DNA of 64,000 nucleotides from Candidatus Accumulibacter sp. ACC003 (GTDB lineage: Bacteria > Pseudomonadota > Gammaproteobacteria > Burkholderiales > Rhodocyclaceae). How positions within the stretch are numbered: the first letter of the stretch is position 1; every line of letters begins with the position of its first letter. The stretch spans positions 310,001 to 374,000 of the forward strand of contig NZ_CAJQTX010000006.1 of the NCBI RefSeq assembly GCF_907163085.1. The letters run 5' to 3'. The notes beneath the pieces were generated by a model. That model saw nothing but the letters and a program-made list of their open reading frames with translations. It had not been told where the DNA came from and did no database searches. A program made the translations under genes and the position numbers. Positions 45,512 through 56,602 of this stretch are shown piece after piece.

Positions 45512-46333
45512 TCACTCGCCGCGCAGCAGATCGTTGATGCTGGTCTTGGCGCGCGTCTGCGCGTCGACCTTCTTGACGATGACTGCGCAATAGAGGCTGT
45601 GGCTGCCGTCTTTGGCCGGCAGGCTGCCGGAGACGACGACCGACCCAGGGGGAACGCTGCCATAGCTGACCTTGCCGGTTTCGCGGTCGAGAACTCGGGT
45701 CGATTGCCCGAGAAAAACGCCCATCGAGACCACCGAGCCCTCGCCGACGATAAATCCCTCGACGACTTCCGAGCGGGCGCCGATGAAGCAGTTGTCTTCG
45801 ATGATCGTCGGGCTGCCCTGAACGGGTTCGAGAACGCCGCCGATACCGACGCCGCCCGAGAGGTGCACGTTCTTGCCGATCTGCGCGCACGAGCCGACTG
45901 TCGCCCAGGTGTCGACCATCGTTCCGTCGTCGACGTAGGCGCCGATGTTGATGTACGACGGCATCAGCACGACGTTCTTGCCGATGAAGGAACCACGCCG
46001 GGCGCTGGCCGGTGGCACGACGCGGAAGCCGCCGCTGGCGAACTTCTCGGCGTCGTAATCGGCAAATTTGCTCGGCACCTTGTCGAAATAGCGCAGCGGA
46101 CCGGCTTCGACGAGCGCGTTGTCGCTCAGGCGGAAAGAGAGCAGGACGGCCTTCTTGATCCACTGGTGCGTGACCCACGCCCCATCGATCTTCTCGGCGA
46201 CGCGCAGGCTGCCGTCGTCGAGTCGCTTGAGGACGTCGGCGACGGTCAGGCCGATGGTGTCATCGGCATTGCCGGGCTGCAGCGAAGCGCGGTTTTCCCA
46301 GGCCTCGTCGATCACTTGCTCGATTGCCTTCAT
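45512..46333 (-). CDS. dapD: Tetrahydrodipicolinate N-succinyltransferase
   Basis: The product has 273 residues. It has an N-terminal helical domain ([15 protein letters not shown]) and a left-handed beta-helix of hexapeptide repeats: [53 protein letters not shown]. The latter includes the DapD catalytic region, followed by [17 protein letters not shown]. The enzyme transfers succinyl from CoA to tetrahydrodipicolinate in the lysine pathway. The start MKAIEQVID was preferred over an upstream ATG inside dapC. It follows dapC by 10 bases. Intact and of usual length. Confidence 0.95.
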   Translation of the reverse strand: MKAIEQVIDEAWENRASLQPGNADDTIGLTVADVLKRLDDGSLRVAEKIDGAWVTHQWIKKAVLLSFRLSDNALVEAGPLRYFDKVPSKFADYDAEKFASGGFRVVPPASARRGSFIGKNVVLMPSYINIGAYVDDGTMVDTWATVGSCAQIGKNVHLSGGVGIGGVLEPVQGSPTIIEDNCFIGARSEVVEGFIVGEGSVVSMGVFLGQSTRVLDRETGKVSYGSVPPGSVVVSGSLPAKDGSHSLYCAVIVKKVDAQTRAKTSINDLLRGE

Positions 46334-46343
46334 GGCGGGTTTC

Positions 46344-47537
46344 CTAGAGTCTTGAAACGAATGAATGGATGCGTTCGGCGGCTTCGATGCAGTCGGCGAG
46401 CGGCGCGACCAGCGCGATGCGGACGAAGCCGGCGCCCGGGTTGATTCCCTGCGCGCTGCGCGCCAGGGCGCTGCCCGGCAGAAGGACGACATTATAGTCA
46501 GCGAGTAGCGCGCGGGCGAATTCGCCGTCGTCGATGGGCGTCCTCGCCCACAGATAGAAACCGGCGTCGGGAATTGCCGTGGCGAGCACTTCGCGCAGCC
46601 GCGGCGTCACCGCGGCGAACTTCTGCACGTACCGGCGGCGATTGTCGACGACGTGCGCCTCGTCGTTCCAGGCGGCGGCGCTCGCCGCCTGCACCGCCGG
46701 ATTCATCGCGCTGCCGTGATACGTGCGGTAGAGCAGGAAGGACTTGAGCGTCGCCGCGTCGCCAGCGACGAAGCCCGAGCGCATGCCGGGAACGTTCGAG
46801 CGCTTGGACAGGCTGGAGAACATCACCAGGCGCTCGAAACCACGCCCGAGCAGGCTGGCCGCCTGCAGGCAGCCAAGCGGCGGTTCGCCCTCGTCGAAGA
46901 AGATTTCCGAGTAGCACTCGTCCGAGGCGATGACGAAGCCATAACGATCGGCGAGGGCAAAGAGCTGTCGCCAGTCGTCGAGAGACAGGACCTTGCCGGT
47001 CGGATTGCCCGGCGAGCAGACGTAGAACAACTGCACGCGCTGCCACTCGGACTCGCTCAAGGCCTTGAAGTCGAAAGCGTAGTCGTTGTCGGGCAGGGTG
47101 TTCAGAAAGCGCGGCTCGGCACCCGCCAGGTAGGCGGCGCCCTCGTAGATCTGGTAGAAGGGGTTGGGGCAAACGACCAGCGGCGGGCCGCCGCGCGTTG
47201 GGTCGATCACCGTCTGGGCGAATGCGAACAAGGCCTCGCGCGAGCCGTTGACCGGCATTACCTGCGTCTCCGGATCGATCTCCGGCAGGCCGTAGCGACG
47301 CTTCAGCCAGGCTGCCAGGCTGCGTCGCAGTTCGGCGCTGCCGAGGGTGCTAGGATAGCTGGCCAGGCCGGCGAGATTGGCCGTCAGCGCGTCCTTGATG
47401 AACGCTGGCGTCGCGTGCTGCGGCTCGCCGATCGACAGTCTGATCTCGCGCAGCTGCGGGTTCGGCGTGACGCCGGCGAAGAGTTGCCGTAGTTTCTCGA
47501 AGGGATAGGGCTGCAGCTTGCTGAGGTGGGGATTCAC
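46344..47537 (-). CDS. dapC: Succinyldiaminopimelate transaminase
   Basis: The product has 397 residues, a class I/II PLP aminotransferase: [13 protein letters not shown] at the N-terminus, [50 protein letters not shown] and [16 protein letters not shown] with the PLP-binding Lys. It aminates N-succinyl-2-amino-6-oxopimelate. Together with DapD and DapE it supplies the succinylase branch of diaminopimelate synthesis. It is the first gene of the minus-strand block and is divergent from the transporter gene, with about 65 bases between them for both promoters. Confidence 0.93.
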   Translation of the reverse strand: MNPHLSKLQPYPFEKLRQLFAGVTPNPQLREIRLSIGEPQHATPAFIKDALTANLAGLASYPSTLGSAELRRSLAAWLKRRYGLPEIDPETQVMPVNGSREALFAFAQTVIDPTRGGPPLVVCPNPFYQIYEGAAYLAGAEPRFLNTLPDNDYAFDFKALSESEWQRVQLFYVCSPGNPTGKVLSLDDWRQLFALADRYGFVIASDECYSEIFFDEGEPPLGCLQAASLLGRGFERLVMFSSLSKRSNVPGMRSGFVAGDAATLKSFLLYRTYHGSAMNPAVQAASAAAWNDEAHVVDNRRRYVQKFAAVTPRLREVLATAIPDAGFYLWARTPIDDGEFARALLADYNVVLLPGSALARSAQGINPGAGFVRIALVAPLADCIEAAERIHSFVSRL

Positions 47538-47601
47538 GGGCGTGTTTTTTCGTCGCGGGAGGGCAGGTTGTGCAGGCGATTATAAGGGGCATCGACTGAG
47601 C

Positions 47602-48528
47602 GTGAAAGGAATCAAGCGGCCGATCGCAAGCCTTGCGGCGGCGCCCGAGCAGCGCCTGGCGGTGTTGGCATTGCTCGCCGGCGCGCTGATCTGGGGCGTC
47701 ATCTGGTACCCGTACCGGCTGCTGCGCGACGGTGGCATCGATGGCATCGCCGCGTCGACGCTCACTTACGGTCTCGCCTTCGCTCTCGGGCGGTTGTTCT
47801 TTCGCCGGCAAGTGGGCCGCTGGCCGCTATCGTGGCCGCTGCTCTGGCTGGCGCTGTCGGCTGCCGGCTGCAACCTTGGCTACGTGCTGGCGACGCTCAA
47901 TGGCGAAGTGGTGCGCGTCCTGCTGCTGTTCTACCTGGCGCCCTTATGGACTGTCCTGCTGTCGCGTCTGCTGCTCGACGAGCGGCTGACCCGCGCCGGT
48001 GTCGGCGTCATCGCGCTGTCGCTGCTCGGCGCGGCGATCATGCTTTGGCACGTGCCGACGGGTCTGCCACTACCGCAGGGACTTGCCGATTGGCTCGGCC
48101 TGCTCGCCGGCTTTTCGTTTGCCCTGTTCAATGTCCTCTCGCGGCGTGCCGCCGATCTGCCGATCACGATCAAGGCGATGGCCGCTTTTGCCGGCGTCAC
48201 GCTGACTGGCGTGGTCCTCCTGCTGGCCGGCGTCGGCAGCCTGCGGCTACCCGGTGAGCCGTCGTTGTGGCTGTTGCTGGCGCTGCTCGGCGGTGTCCTG
48301 GTGGTCGCCAACGTGGTCGTCCAGTTCGGTCTGGCGCGGGTCGCCGCCAACCGGGCGATCGTCATCATGCTCACCGAAATCGGCTTTGCCGCGCTCGCCG
48401 CTTGGCTGCTGGCCGACGAGGCGCTGGCGCCGCGCGACTGGCTGGGTGGCGCATTGATCGTCGCCGCCAGTTTGTTCTCGGCGAGCATGGAAGGCGCTGC
48501 TGACGAGCGGCGGCGCGCGGCCACTTGA
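47602..48528 (+). CDS. DMT-superfamily (EamA) transporter
   Basis: The product has 308 residues with about ten predicted membrane helices in two EamA repeats. The first is LAVLALLAGALIWGVIWYPYRLLRDGG; the repeat ends are LLLFYLAPLWTVLLSRLLLDERLTRAGV and AIVIMLTEIGFAALAAWLLADEALAPRDWLGGALIVAAS. Such exporters move metabolites such as amino acids across the inner membrane. The GTG at 47602 is the best start; an ATG further upstream would extend into the dapC promoter. Being divergent from dapC makes export of a lysine-pathway amino acid tempting, but this is only a guess. Confidence 0.85.
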   Translation: MKGIKRPIASLAAAPEQRLAVLALLAGALIWGVIWYPYRLLRDGGIDGIAASTLTYGLAFALGRLFFRRQVGRWPLSWPLLWLALSAAGCNLGYVLATLNGEVVRVLLLFYLAPLWTVLLSRLLLDERLTRAGVGVIALSLLGAAIMLWHVPTGLPLPQGLADWLGLLAGFSFALFNVLSRRAADLPITIKAMAAFAGVTLTGVVLLLAGVGSLRLPGEPSLWLLLALLGGVLVVANVVVQFGLARVAANRAIVIMLTEIGFAALAAWLLADEALAPRDWLGGALIVAASLFSASMEGAADERRRAAT

Positions 48529-48937
48529 GCGCTGCGCCGCCGCTGTCGTCGTCCGCGTGTCGCCGCGGAATGCAGCGCGGTTGTCGTGTCGCCGGCATGG
48601 CAGCAAACTCGACTTCTCCGGGACTATCTGGCCGCTACCCGCGTTCTCTTGTACATTGCCGCAGCGATCGGAGCTGTCTAGGGGCTTTTGTCGGCTCCAT
48701 GGCTGTCTGTATTCATATCGGTTGAATAAGTGAAACATATATAAAACCAGCGCCTTGTATTATGCTTTCAGCTTATTTGATAATTTTCCAGAGGCGCCGC
48801 CGATAGATCATGGCCGGCAGTCGATTTCGCCATGCCGGCGGTCCCTGCAGTGGCAAGATCGCTTCAAATGCGATAGGCTGGCAGCCATTGGTTCGCAGAC
48901 ATCGAGTCTCACCAGGCCTTTGAAAGGGGCGATATTA
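48529..48937. other. Upstream region of the oad operon
   Basis: No gene is present. A stretch at 48715-48795 is AT-rich against the GC-rich surroundings, with TATTAT near 48757, and is the likely promoter region for oadG-oadA-oadB. Confidence 0.45.
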
Positions 48938-49174
48938 ATGAATTCCGGAGAATTGTTCGCAGAAGGCGTGACCCTGATGTTTATGGGTATGGGCGCCGTT
49001 TTCTTCTTTCTCTCGATCCTCGTGATGGTGACCTCGTTAATGTCGTCGCTGATCCAGAAATATCTGCCCGAAAAGCCTGCGGCGCCGAACAAGCGGGTAG
49101 CGTCCGGGGAACCGAACGATCAAATACTTCTTGCCGTTATAGCTGCGGCGATCCACAAGCATCGCTCCAGGTAG
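48938..49174 (+). CDS. oadG: Oxaloacetate decarboxylase gamma chain
   Basis: The product has 78 residues. One membrane helix near the N-terminus (GVTLMFMGMGAVFFFLSILVMV) is followed by a polar region with KPAAPNKR and a C-terminal DQILLAVIAAAIHKHRSR. This is the usual layout of OadG, which anchors the complex and binds zinc through its C-terminal tail. It is the first gene of oadG-oadA-oadB, 39 bases ahead of oadA. Start at 48938 was chosen because the membrane helix then begins within 10 residues. Confidence 0.9.
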   Translation: MNSGELFAEGVTLMFMGMGAVFFFLSILVMVTSLMSSLIQKYLPEKPAAPNKRVASGEPNDQILLAVIAAAIHKHRSR

Positions 49175-50539
49175 ATTCCAAATTGTAGCTACAGACGAAA
49201 AGGCTGACCAGATATGATTAAAGCTAGAAAACCGGTGGGGATTACCGAAGTCGTATTAAGAGACGCTCACCAATCGCTGTTTGCAACGCGCCTCCGTCTG
49301 GAGGACATGCTGCCGATCGCGGCAAAGATCGATCAGGTTGGCTACTGGTCGGTAGAAACCTGGGGCGGGGCGACCTTTGATGCCTGCATCCGCTATCTTG
49401 GTGAGGACCCGTGGCAGCGCCTGCGCGAACTCAAGAAAGCGATTCCCAATACGCCGCACCAGATGTTGTTGCGCAGTCAGAATCTGCTGGGCTATCGCCA
49501 CTACGCCGACGACCTGACCGAGCGCTTCGTCGAGCGTGCGGCGAGCAATGGCATGGATGTCTTCCGGATCTTCGATGCCATGAATGACCCGCGCAATATG
49601 GAGTGCTCGGTCAAGGCCGTTCGCAAGGTCGGCAAGCATGCCCAGGGCACCTTGTCCTACACCACCAGTCCGGCGCATAACACCGAGACCTGGATGACCC
49701 TCGCCAAGCAGCTCGAGGGCATGGGCGCACATTCTATCTGCATCAAGGATATGGCGGGGCTGCTGAATCCTTACGATGCCTACGACCTGGTAAGCAGGCT
49801 CAAGGCAGAGACCTCGCTGCCGGTGCATATGCATTGTCACGCGACGACCGGTTTGTCGGTGCCGACGCTGGTAAAGGCCATCGAAGCCGATATTGACAAT
49901 GTCGATACGGCGATTTCGTCGATGAGTATGACCTATGGTCATTCGCCGACGGAAACGATCAACGCCATTTTCGAAGGGCGTCCCGGTGATCCCGGTCTGA
50001 ACCTCGATCTGTTGGCCGAAATTGCCGACTACTTCCGCGAAGTCAGAAAGAAATACGCCAAATTCGAAGGCGAGCTCAAGGGCGTTGACGCTCGTATCCT
50101 CGTCGCACAGGTGCCCGGTGGCATGCTCACCAACATGGAAAGCCAGCTCAAGGACCAGCGCGCCAGCGACCGGATGGCCGAGGTGCTGAAGGAGATCCCG
50201 CGTGTCCGCCAGGATCTCGGCAATATCGCGCTGGTCACGCCGACCTCGCAGATTGTCGGCAGCCAGGCGGTCCTGAACGTTCTGACTGGCGAGCGCTACA
50301 AGAACATCACCAAGGAAACCGCCGGCGTTCTCAAGGGCGAATACGGCTCGACCGCGTCGCCGGTAAACAAGGAGTTGCAGGCCCGGGTGCTGGCTGGCGC
50401 GGCGCCGATCACCTGCCGTCCGGCGGATCTGCTCAAGCCCGAAATCGAGACGCTGACCAACGAACTGCGCAAGCTGGCGAAGTCTGAAAACTTCAAACTG
50501 GAAAGTGGCGAGCGGGAAATCGACGACGTGCTGACCTAT

Positions 50540-50547
50540 GCGCTGTT
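50540..50547. repeat. 8-bp target duplication, left (GCGCTGTT)
   Basis: Identical to 53264-53271 at the other side of the IS66 element. An 8-bp duplication is the IS66 rule. Confidence 0.95.
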
Positions 50548-50659
50548 GTAAGTATTCGGTGAACCCGTAGCCCCCGCTTTTTTGGTCGGCGTGGTTCAGT
50601 CAGCGATTGGCGGGTAGACCGGAAATCTGGACTGGACACAGCAGCGGAAATCCGGCACC

Positions 50660-52360
50660 ATGCGGCGCATGGACACGGGTGCGGACATCATTGGCGGAGG
50701 ATCGGCGGCAAGTCACCGCCAAGTGGCGCCGTTCGCCGAGGTGTTGGTGACGTTGACCAAGGAGCAGGAAATCAAGCTCCGCTGGGAGGCCAGCTTCTGG
50801 CGGAGCCAACATCGACAAGCGCTGGTTCGGTTGGCGCAATCGGAGGCCGCTCATCGGGTGGAAATGGCGCAAGCGGCGGCGCGCGAGGCGGCCTTGCGCA
50901 GCGAACTGGAGCAGGCCAAGGGCAAGATCCGCGATCTGCAAAAACGCCTGTTTGGTCGCAAGTCAGAACGCTCTTCGGGAGCCGAGAAGAACCCGGCGGC
51001 GGACCAAAAATCGTCGCGAGCTCGAGGTCAGCAACCGGGAGCAGCGGGTCACGGGCGGAACCCGGAAAGTCACTTGCCGACGCAGATCGAGGTCATCGAC
51101 ATCGACTGCCCGCATTGCCCGGACTGTGGTCTGGGCTACGTCGACTTTCCCGGCACGGAAGACAGTGAAGTCCTCGAGATCGAGGTCAAGGCCTACCGCC
51201 GGAAGATCTGCCGGCGGCGCTACCGGCGGACCTGTCAGTGTTCGGGCGCGCGGGGTATTCTGACCGCGCCACCGCCGGCACGATTGATCCCGCGTGGAAA
51301 GTACGGCGTGTCGATCTGGGTGCACCTGCTGCTGTCGAAGTTCTTGTACGGCCAGCCGACGCATCGGCTTCTGCGAGACTTGTCCGACCACGGACTGACG
51401 CTCTCGGCAGGAACGGTGGCCGGCGGACTGCGTGCCTTGGCACCGCTGTTCGAGCCGCTTGAAGAAGCACTGCTTGGCCAACTACGCAGCGAGAAACAGT
51501 GGCACGCAGACGAGACCCGCTGGCGGGTCTTTGCCGAGACCGAAGGGAAGGTCGGACATCGCTGGTATTTCTGGGTGTTCCACGGCCCATCGGTCATCCA
51601 CTTCGTGCTCGACCCGAGCCGCTCGGCGGCGGTGCCGATCCGGGAGCTCTCCGGTAGCGCCGGAGGAGTCATCATCTGTGATCGCTATTCGGCCTACAAG
51701 AAGCTCGCGCGAGTTCTTGACCACTTCATTCTGGCTTTCTGCTGGGCACATCAGCGGCGTGATTTCCTGGAACTGGCCAACGCCCATCCGGAGCTCGCGG
51801 ACTGGGCACTGGCCTGGGTCGAGCAGATCGCTCAGCTCTACCACTTGAATGGACGGCGCCTGGAAGTCCGTAGCGACCCAGTACAGTGGGCCGAACGCGA
51901 CCGCGCCTTGCGGCAGGCGATCACGCAAATGGCCAGTCAACGGGAAAGCGAACTGGCGAACCCGGCGCTCAAAATGCCGGCGAGCAAGGTGCTGCGAAGC
52001 ATGCGCAAACATTGGTCCGGCCTGACCGTCTTTGTCGACCGCCCCGAGGTGGCGATGGACAATAATGCCGCCGAGCGCGCACAGCGCACGCCGGTGGTCG
52101 CACGCAAGAACTTCTATGGGTCGGGCAGTCTCTGGTCCGGCGCACTCGCCGCGACGATGTTCAGCTTGCTGCTGACGCTGCGCTTGTGGGGAATCAACCC
52201 GCGCACCTGGCTGACGGCGTATCTGGAGGCCTGCGCCGCCAACGGCAACCTGCCGCCGACGGACTTGAGTGCCTTTCTGCCCTGGGCGATGGCGACCGAT
52301 CGACTGGCTCAGATGCGTGGCATCCCGGTCGATCAGAGCCGTCCCATCGATAGCTCGTGA
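50660..52360 (+). CDS. IS66-family transposase
   Basis: The product has 566 residues. It has an N-terminal coiled coil (EAALRSELEQAKGKIRDLQKRLFGRKSE), then a zinc-finger region (CPHCPDCGLGYVDF ... RYRRTCQC). The DDE core has Asp in QWHADETRWRVF, Asp in GVIICDRYSAYKKL and Glu in DNNAAERAQRTPVVARKNF. The C-terminal helper segment includes GSLWSGALAATMFSLLLTLRLWGINPRTWLTAYL. It is intact and flanked by intact ends, so the element is probably active. The passenger gene begins inside its stop codon. Confidence 0.93.
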   Translation: MRRMDTGADIIGGGSAASHRQVAPFAEVLVTLTKEQEIKLRWEASFWRSQHRQALVRLAQSEAAHRVEMAQAAAREAALRSELEQAKGKIRDLQKRLFGRKSERSSGAEKNPAADQKSSRARGQQPGAAGHGRNPESHLPTQIEVIDIDCPHCPDCGLGYVDFPGTEDSEVLEIEVKAYRRKICRRRYRRTCQCSGARGILTAPPPARLIPRGKYGVSIWVHLLLSKFLYGQPTHRLLRDLSDHGLTLSAGTVAGGLRALAPLFEPLEEALLGQLRSEKQWHADETRWRVFAETEGKVGHRWYFWVFHGPSVIHFVLDPSRSAAVPIRELSGSAGGVIICDRYSAYKKLARVLDHFILAFCWAHQRRDFLELANAHPELADWALAWVEQIAQLYHLNGRRLEVRSDPVQWAERDRALRQAITQMASQRESELANPALKMPASKVLRSMRKHWSGLTVFVDRPEVAMDNNAAERAQRTPVVARKNFYGSGSLWSGALAATMFSLLLTLRLWGINPRTWLTAYLEACAANGNLPPTDLSAFLPWAMATDRLAQMRGIPVDQSRPIDSS

Positions 52361-53214
52361 AGCCTTATTGCGGGCGTCACTTTACCGACGACGAACTGCA
52401 GGCCCTCTGCCGCCTGATCGAAGCCCATCCTGGCAGCAGCCGCGCGCAACTGTCGCGCCAGGTGTGTGAGCTCTTCGACTGGCGTAAGCCCAATGGCGAG
52501 CTGAAGGATATGACCTGCCGGGTGGCCATGCTGCGTATGCAGGCCGACGGCCTGCTCACCCTGCCGGCGGCACGACGGGCCGCTCCTCGCCAACCCGAGT
52601 ATCTGCCTACTCACGCCACCGATCCACAACCGTTGCTCACCCAGCCGGTGCATGAACTGCCGCCGCTGCGTCTGCATCAGGTCGTCGGTTCGGCGAACTC
52701 GCGTCTGTGGAACGAGTACATCGCCCGCTACCACTATCTCGGCCACACGCCCATGGCGGGCAGTCAGAGCCGCTACTTCGTCTTCGCCGGCGAGACCCTG
52801 GTCGCCTTGCTCAGCTTCGGCGCCAGCGCCTGGAAACTCGCCGCGCGCGAGCAATTCATCGGTTGGCACGATGAGCAGCGACAAAGGAACCTGCAACTGG
52901 TGGTGAACAATGCCCGCTTTCTGATCCTGCCCTGGATCCAGTGCAAGGGCCTGGCCTCCAAGATCCTCTCGCTTATGCAGCGGCAACTGCCCAAGGACTG
53001 GCTGGCGCGCTACGGCTACCGCCCCGTGCTGCTCGAAACCTTCGTCGAGACGCCCCGCCATCGCGGCACCTGCTACCAGGCCGCCAACTGGATCAAGGTC
53101 GGTCAAACCGCCGGGCGAGGCAAGAAATGCCCCACCAGCAAGTCGATCCTCCCGATCAAGGACATCTGGCTCTACCCCCTTCACAGAGCCTTCCGATCAG
53201 TCCTCTGCCGCTAA
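52357..53214 (+). CDS. DruA-like (DUF4338) passenger protein
   Basis: The product has 285 residues. The core matches the DUF4338/DruA family: SRLWNEYIARYHYLGHTPMAG, YFVFAGETLVALLSFGASAWKLAARE, FIGWHDEQRQRNLQLVVNN, RFLILPWIQCKGLASKIL, LLETFVETPRHRGTCYQAANW and VGQTAGRGKK. DruA is a protein of the Druantia anti-phage systems, but none of the other Druantia genes (helicase DruE and partners) is present. The GTG start overlaps the transposase stop (GTGA), so the two are translated together. It may aid transposition, defend against phage, or both; the sequence does not decide. Confidence 0.8.
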   Translation: MKPYCGRHFTDDELQALCRLIEAHPGSSRAQLSRQVCELFDWRKPNGELKDMTCRVAMLRMQADGLLTLPAARRAAPRQPEYLPTHATDPQPLLTQPVHELPPLRLHQVVGSANSRLWNEYIARYHYLGHTPMAGSQSRYFVFAGETLVALLSFGASAWKLAAREQFIGWHDEQRQRNLQLVVNNARFLILPWIQCKGLASKILSLMQRQLPKDWLARYGYRPVLLETFVETPRHRGTCYQAANWIKVGQTAGRGKKCPTSKSILPIKDIWLYPLHRAFRSVLCR

Positions 53215-53749
53215 CCCGCCTCGGCAATGGCGCTGGCGCGCTACGGGTTGGCCGAATACTTACGCGCTGTTTCCCCAGATCGGCCTGAAGTTCCTGAAAA
53301 ATCGCGGCAATGCCAGTGCTTTTGAGCCGGCGCCCAGCGCCGACGTCGCGCCAGCCAAGCCTGCGCTCGCGGCGGCACCGACGGGCGGCGCCAGCGTCTA
53401 TACGGTCAGCCTCAACGGGCAATCGTACGTCGTGCAGGTCGCTGACGGCGGTGACATTACACAGCTGGCACCGATTGCCGCGGCGACTGGCACAGCCGCT
53501 GCACCAGTCGCGGCAGCCGCAGGAAGCGGCGGCGAAGCAATGAAATCTCCGCTGGCAGGCAATATTGTCAGGGTAGAAGTCGCTGCTGGCGACCGGGTTA
53601 ACGAAGGCGACATACTGATCATTCTTGAAGCGATGAAGATGGAGACCGAGATCAGAGCCGCGAAGTCGGGGCTTGTCGGCAGTGTGGCGGTCAAATCCGG
53701 CGATGCTGTAGCCGTCGGCGACGCGCTGCTGACCATAGGATAAAAGACC

Positions 53750-54928
53750 ATGGATGGCCTGCTTATCTTGCTCAAGGACTCCGGTGTCTATCAGTTGGAG
53801 GCCGGGCAGTTCGTCATGATGCTGGTCGGCCTGCTGCTCGTCTATCTGGCAATCAAGAAGAACTTTGAACCATTATTGCTGCTGCCGATTGGTTTTGGCG
53901 CCATTCTGGTGAACGTCCCTGGCGCTGGCTTTCTCGCGGCGCCGGTGTTCGATGCCGCTGGCCACATGGCCAACCCCGGCGGCATTCTCCACTACATCTA
54001 TGAAGCGGGAATCGCCACGGGGGTATTCCCGCTGGTGATTTTCATGGGTGTTGGCGCGATGACCGATTTCGGGCCCGTACTGGCCAATCCGAAAACGCTG
54101 CTCCTCGGCGCTGCCGCGCAGTTTGGTATTTTCACGACCGTGATTGGTGCCGTCGCGCTATCGGCCATCAACGTCATGGACTTCAGCTTGGCGGACGCCG
54201 CGGCGATCGGCATTATCGGCGGCGCCGATGGGCCAACGGCGATTTTTGTCGCCAGTCGGCTGGCCCCCGATCTGCTGGGAGCGATTGCCGTCGCGGCCTA
54301 TTCGTATATGGCGCTGGTGCCCTTGATTCAGCCGCCAATCATGCGTCTGCTGACCACCGTTGAAGAACGGCGGATCGAGATGACGCAGCTCAGAACCGTA
54401 TCGAAGACGGAAAAGATATTTTTTCCTTTGGCGCTGCTGCTGCTCGTCGCACTGTTTCTGCCGACCGCTGCGCCACTGCTGGGGATGTTCTGCTTTGGCA
54501 ACCTGATGCGCGAGAGTGGCGTCGTTGATCGTTTGAGCGACACGGCGCAGAACGCGCTGATCAACATCACCACCATCTTCCTTGGTTTGGGCGTCGGCTC
54601 GAAATTGAGCTCGGAAGCTTTTCTGAATCAGCGAACGCTGGGGATTCTCGTTCTCGGGATTTTTGCCTTTGCCATTGGTACGGCGTCGGGCGTCCTGATG
54701 GCGAAACTGATGAACAAGTTTACCCGCAGCCAGATCAATCCCCTGATCGGTGCGGCCGGCGTATCGGCCGTGCCGATGGCCGCCAGGGTGGCCAACAAGG
54801 TTGGCCTGGAAGCCAATCCGCAGAACTTCCTGCTGATGCACGCGATGGGTCCCAATGTCGCCGGCGTGATCGGCTCGGCGGTCGCTGCCGGGGTGATGAT
54901 CAGTTATGTCACAGGGCTTGGTTTGTAG
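53750..54928 (+). CDS. oadB: Oxaloacetate decarboxylase beta chain (sodium pump)
   Basis: The product has 392 residues with about nine membrane helices. Family motifs: [62 protein letters not shown] with the Asp thought to carry sodium and the decarboxylation site, and [20 protein letters not shown] near the end. OadB decarboxylates carboxybiotin and pumps sodium outward. Starting 6 bases after oadA, it is in the same operon; IS66 polarity may lower its expression. The gene is intact. Confidence 0.95.
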   Translation: MDGLLILLKDSGVYQLEAGQFVMMLVGLLLVYLAIKKNFEPLLLLPIGFGAILVNVPGAGFLAAPVFDAAGHMANPGGILHYIYEAGIATGVFPLVIFMGVGAMTDFGPVLANPKTLLLGAAAQFGIFTTVIGAVALSAINVMDFSLADAAAIGIIGGADGPTAIFVASRLAPDLLGAIAVAAYSYMALVPLIQPPIMRLLTTVEERRIEMTQLRTVSKTEKIFFPLALLLLVALFLPTAAPLLGMFCFGNLMRESGVVDRLSDTAQNALINITTIFLGLGVGSKLSSEAFLNQRTLGILVLGIFAFAIGTASGVLMAKLMNKFTRSQINPLIGAAGVSAVPMAARVANKVGLEANPQNFLLMHAMGPNVAGVIGSAVAAGVMISYVTGLGL

Positions 54929-55199
54929 GGCGCGACAAGGGCAGCGGGTCGACGCTTCTGCATCGGCCGTGAAGGAGGGCGGCGCTGGATTGCCGCGTCG
55001 GCTTTGCCTCCTCGCAATGACGGTATGGGTGCGTGCCGCGTGTCGGCTGTGGCACCCGGCAAGGCTCGCCGAGTGGGGCGTTTACCCTTGAAGGGTGGCC
55101 GCCAGCGCTTTGGCAGAGGCCCATTTCAGCGACCACAATGTTTTGCTCTGGCCTTGCTTTCAGGCTTGCGGAAGGTTTCGTCAAGAATGCAGCACTACG
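54929..55199. repeat. Gap with a dispersed ATTGC-GCAAT short repeat
   Basis: The segment about 54988-55023 has ATTGCCGCG, then CGGCTTTGCC and CTCGCAATGACGG. It is of the widespread type of short imperfect palindrome found between genes in many proteobacteria. No gene is present. Confidence 0.4.
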
Positions 55200-55918
<719 letters not shown>

Positions 55919-55922
<4 letters not shown>

Positions 55923-56374
55923 GATCGTGGCCAGTCGCTGGTATTCGATTGCCGCGGGAAGTCGCTCAGCAGCACCCTCGGCAGCGGCGTCCAGCCGAAC
56001 TGGCGGTGTTCGGCGACGACCGTTGTGAAAATTCCACCACGGACGTAGAAGCGCGCCGTCAGCTGCATGTAGCGCGGTTCGGTGACGCGTACCAGATCGT
56101 CGAGAATGCGGTTGGTGACATCCTCGTGAAAGCAGCCGACGTTGCGGAACGACCAGATGTAGAGCTTCAGGCTCTTCAGCTCGACGCACGTCGTGTCGGG
56201 GATGTAGTCGAGGATCAGCGTTGCGAAATCGGGCTGCCCGGTCTTCGGGCACAGGCAGGTGAACTCGGGAATTTCCATGTGGATGTGGAAATCCCGCTGC
56301 GTGGCGGGGTTTGGAAAGGTAGCCAGGGCGGTGGCCAGGGCGGTGTCCAGGTTGTCGGCTGCTGGGGCGCTCAT
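55919..56374 (-). CDS. queF: NADPH-dependent preQ0 reductase (7-cyano-7-deazaguanine reductase)
   Basis: The product has 151 residues and is the short form of Que[18 protein letters not shown] holds the catalytic Cys and the CPxTGQPDFA signature. [26 protein letters not shown] is the NADPH/substrate motif, and RGGIFT lies near the end. It reduces preQ0 to preQ1 in queuosine synthesis for tRNA. The start at 56374 (MSAPAADNL) was chosen from family length; an ATG 72 bases upstream would add a Pro-rich leader. It is divergent from smc, with about 230 bases between them. Confidence 0.93.
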
Positions 56375-56602
56375 GCTTGTTCCGAGTGGTGTTGCAGGTG
56401 GCGGGGGGTGGCTGGCCGTGCCCGGCGCTGGCAAGCTGGCCGGCAAATCGGTCAGGCAGGGTGCTATTATAGGCGGCCGTTTTTATGCCCCGCCGGAATA
56501 TTCGCTGATTGCCAGCCTGGCGGACGGGGGCACTCGCTCGAGACAGGGCTTTTTCCGATCTCTTCCAGCGCCGCCGTGAAGGCAGCGCCTCAGTGCTAGT
56601 TC

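Larger units (their letters stand above)
50548..53263 (+). mobile_element. IS66-family element with DruA-like passenger gene
   Basis: The ends are inverted repeats: GTAAGTATTCGGTGAACCCG from 50548 and GTAAGTATTCGGCCAACCCG from 53263 on the other strand, with the GTAA terminus of IS66. The element is 2,716 bases with a perfect 8-bp target duplication (53264-53271). It holds a transposase and a second gene coupled by overlap, and no tnpA/tnpB pair. The perfect duplication marks a recent insertion. Confidence 0.95.
49214..53743 (+). pseudogene. oadA: oadA, oxaloacetate decarboxylase alpha chain, split by an IS66 element
   Basis: The carboxyltransferase part (49214-50547) is complete: [21 protein letters not shown], metal-site Asp in [17 protein letters not shown] and the conserved KDMAGLL with the lysine region. 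It stops at CTG TTG TAA because the IS end supplies the stop. The rest resumes at 53272: FPQIGLKFLKNRG, an Ala/Pro-rich linker and the biotinyl domain with LEAMKMETE, whose Lys carries biotin. Without the insert and one 8-base repeat the protein is 601 residues. OadA moves CO2 from oxaloacetate to biotin for the sodium pump OadB. Function is lost unless the two parts are made separately; an in-frame GTG at 53432 could start a free biotin carrier. Confidence 0.95.

Noticed and set aside
52357-53214. A Druantia defence system
   Set aside because: Only the DruA-like protein is present and it is bound to a transposase. No helicase or other Druantia partner is nearby.
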